The notes beneath the pieces were generated by a model. It was given only the letters and a program-made list of their open reading frames with translations, had not been told where the DNA came from and did not search any database. Positions 63,330-64,000 of a stretch of DNA of 64,000 nt are shown piece after piece; the stretch's first letter is position 1, and every line of letters begins with the position of its first letter. The position numbers were made by a program, and so were the translations under genes. The stretch is from Acidimicrobiaceae bacterium (GTDB taxonomy: Bacteria; Actinomycetota; Acidimicrobiia; Acidimicrobiales; Ilumatobacteraceae), in the NCBI GenBank assembly GCA_016722025.1, contig JADKGZ010000016.1, positions 73,716 to 137,715 on the forward strand. Direction: 5' to 3'.

Positions 63330-64000
63330 GACGGCGCAGTTCAGCCCCGGGCAATGATTCAGGCCGGAGGAGGGCTTCCGCACTCCCCGCGTCGACGTCG
63401 AGGCCGAGAGCGACTTGCAGGGAACGCCCACGTTTGCCGACACCTGCCCCTGCTGCAGTTGCCGCCACGAAACGACCGGCAGCTGCGACCCGGCGGCCGC
63501 CTGCGAGGTGGTCACGAATTAGCGCAGGCAGTGTCGGCACGATGGAACCAGCTCGCTACAGGGCGATGTCGCTGATGGCCTGATGGCCGCCCTCCAGGTC
63601 GAGGCGCCACGTGGATCAGCCACGCAGCAGTGCCCACGGCCGTTCGGCATCCACGCCGGGCGGCGTGACCTGATCTGCTGCGGAGACCACCAACAACAGG
63701 CACGGCGCCGGTGACCGAGCAGACCGTCGCTCATCGGGCGTGTGTGTGGGCCTGAAGCCCGGCCTGGCGCTGCGCGCTCGCTGGGCCTCGACGCCTCTGC
63801 TGCCCGCTGCGGCGGGCGCAGTGAAGGCTCCGTACGAGTGCCCGGCCGCTTTGACCCTGTCGTGGTCGATCCCGTTGGCAGGAGTCGACGGGAGCGGGTC
63901 AGCGCCATGAAGAGCAGCGGTCCACGCCCTGGATGCGTCAATGGCACGATCAACCTCGTTGGTGCGATCGTCAGTGTGGGTGCCCAGCAGATCCGCCAAG
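63330..64000 (-). CDS. Alpha/beta hydrolase (dienelactone hydrolase-like), partial and frameshifted
   Basis: Runs off the right edge. HTDDRTNEVDRAIDASRAWT, then GIDHDRVKAAGHSYGAFTAP has the nucleophile elbow G-H-S-Y-G with serine, and PCLLLVVSAADQVTPPGVDA the loop before the acidic residue. Another frame ends DLEGGHQAISDIAL, where the catalytic His (GGHQ) would be. The end is uncertain (63330-63515) because frames change. Ester or lactone hydrolysis is the likely reaction. Confidence 0.6.

Overview
This is high-GC DNA from an actinomycete, most likely of the class Acidimicrobiia (Ilumatobacter-like). The evidence is two WhiB proteins, a mycothiol-dependent isomerase-type protein, the actinobacterial block gcvH - FHA/GarA-like - FtsR-like MerR - bifunctional nuclease - second MerR - gcvT, and many start codons that sit 6-8 bases after a TANNNT box, as expected for leaderless transcripts. 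The taxonomic call is inference from gene content, not from a marker gene.

Layout. 1-9.4 kb holds ordinary metabolic and regulatory genes: ribokinase (cut by the window edge), enoyl-CoA hydratase, GNAT and phosphotransferase-like genes, P450, WhiB, threonine aldolase, an acyltransferase, and an AsnO/VioC-type oxygenase divergent from an RpiR regulator. 9.9-19.5 kb holds membrane proteins, a two-component system next to an MMPL exporter, an MttB-like methyltransferase, a LysM-NlpC/P60 cell-wall hydrolase and an FKBP. 19.5-25.6 kb is a type I restriction-modification locus (hsdM-hsdS-hsdR) whose hsdS is short and broken. 25.7-31 kb holds transporters, two PLP enzymes and small hypothetical genes. 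31.1-39.7 kb is the glycine-cleavage region: a tandem glycine riboswitch drives gcvP on the plus strand, while gcvT, two MerR genes, the nuclease, the FHA protein, gcvH and a phosphatidyltransferase lie on the minus strand. 39.8-44.7 kb holds SDR, HIT, SRAP, RmlC-like, GT2 and hydrolase-cyclase genes.

From 45,204 to 57,315 lies a 12.1-kb element integrated into tRNA-Pro(GGG). It is bounded by a 45-bp direct repeat of the tRNA 3' end. It carries a tyrosine integrase, a small HTH (Xis-like) gene, an HNH endonuclease, a TerS-like gene, a winged-helix replication-like protein, an HK97 prohead protease, a WhiB-like gene, a DNA methyltransferase fused to an Mrr-like nuclease domain, and an IS3-family insertion. 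I see no large terminase, portal, major capsid or tail gene, so it resembles a phage satellite or a stripped prophage. It has mirrored candidate integrase arm sites inside both ends and its own dispersed repeats. This is the most interesting part of the window.

After the element come a zinc-ribbon membrane protein, der, a DUF512 radical-SAM-like gene, ispH, a broken acyl-CoA dehydrogenase and a partial alpha/beta hydrolase.

Sequence quality is uneven. Many housekeeping genes (gcvP, hsdR, der, DUF512, ispH, acyl-CoA dehydrogenase and others) are split by single-base frameshifts, and a homopolymer-rich G/C block sits at about 34.1-34.27 kb. These look like base-calling or assembly errors rather than biology, so broken genes are annotated across the shifts with the shift positions stated.
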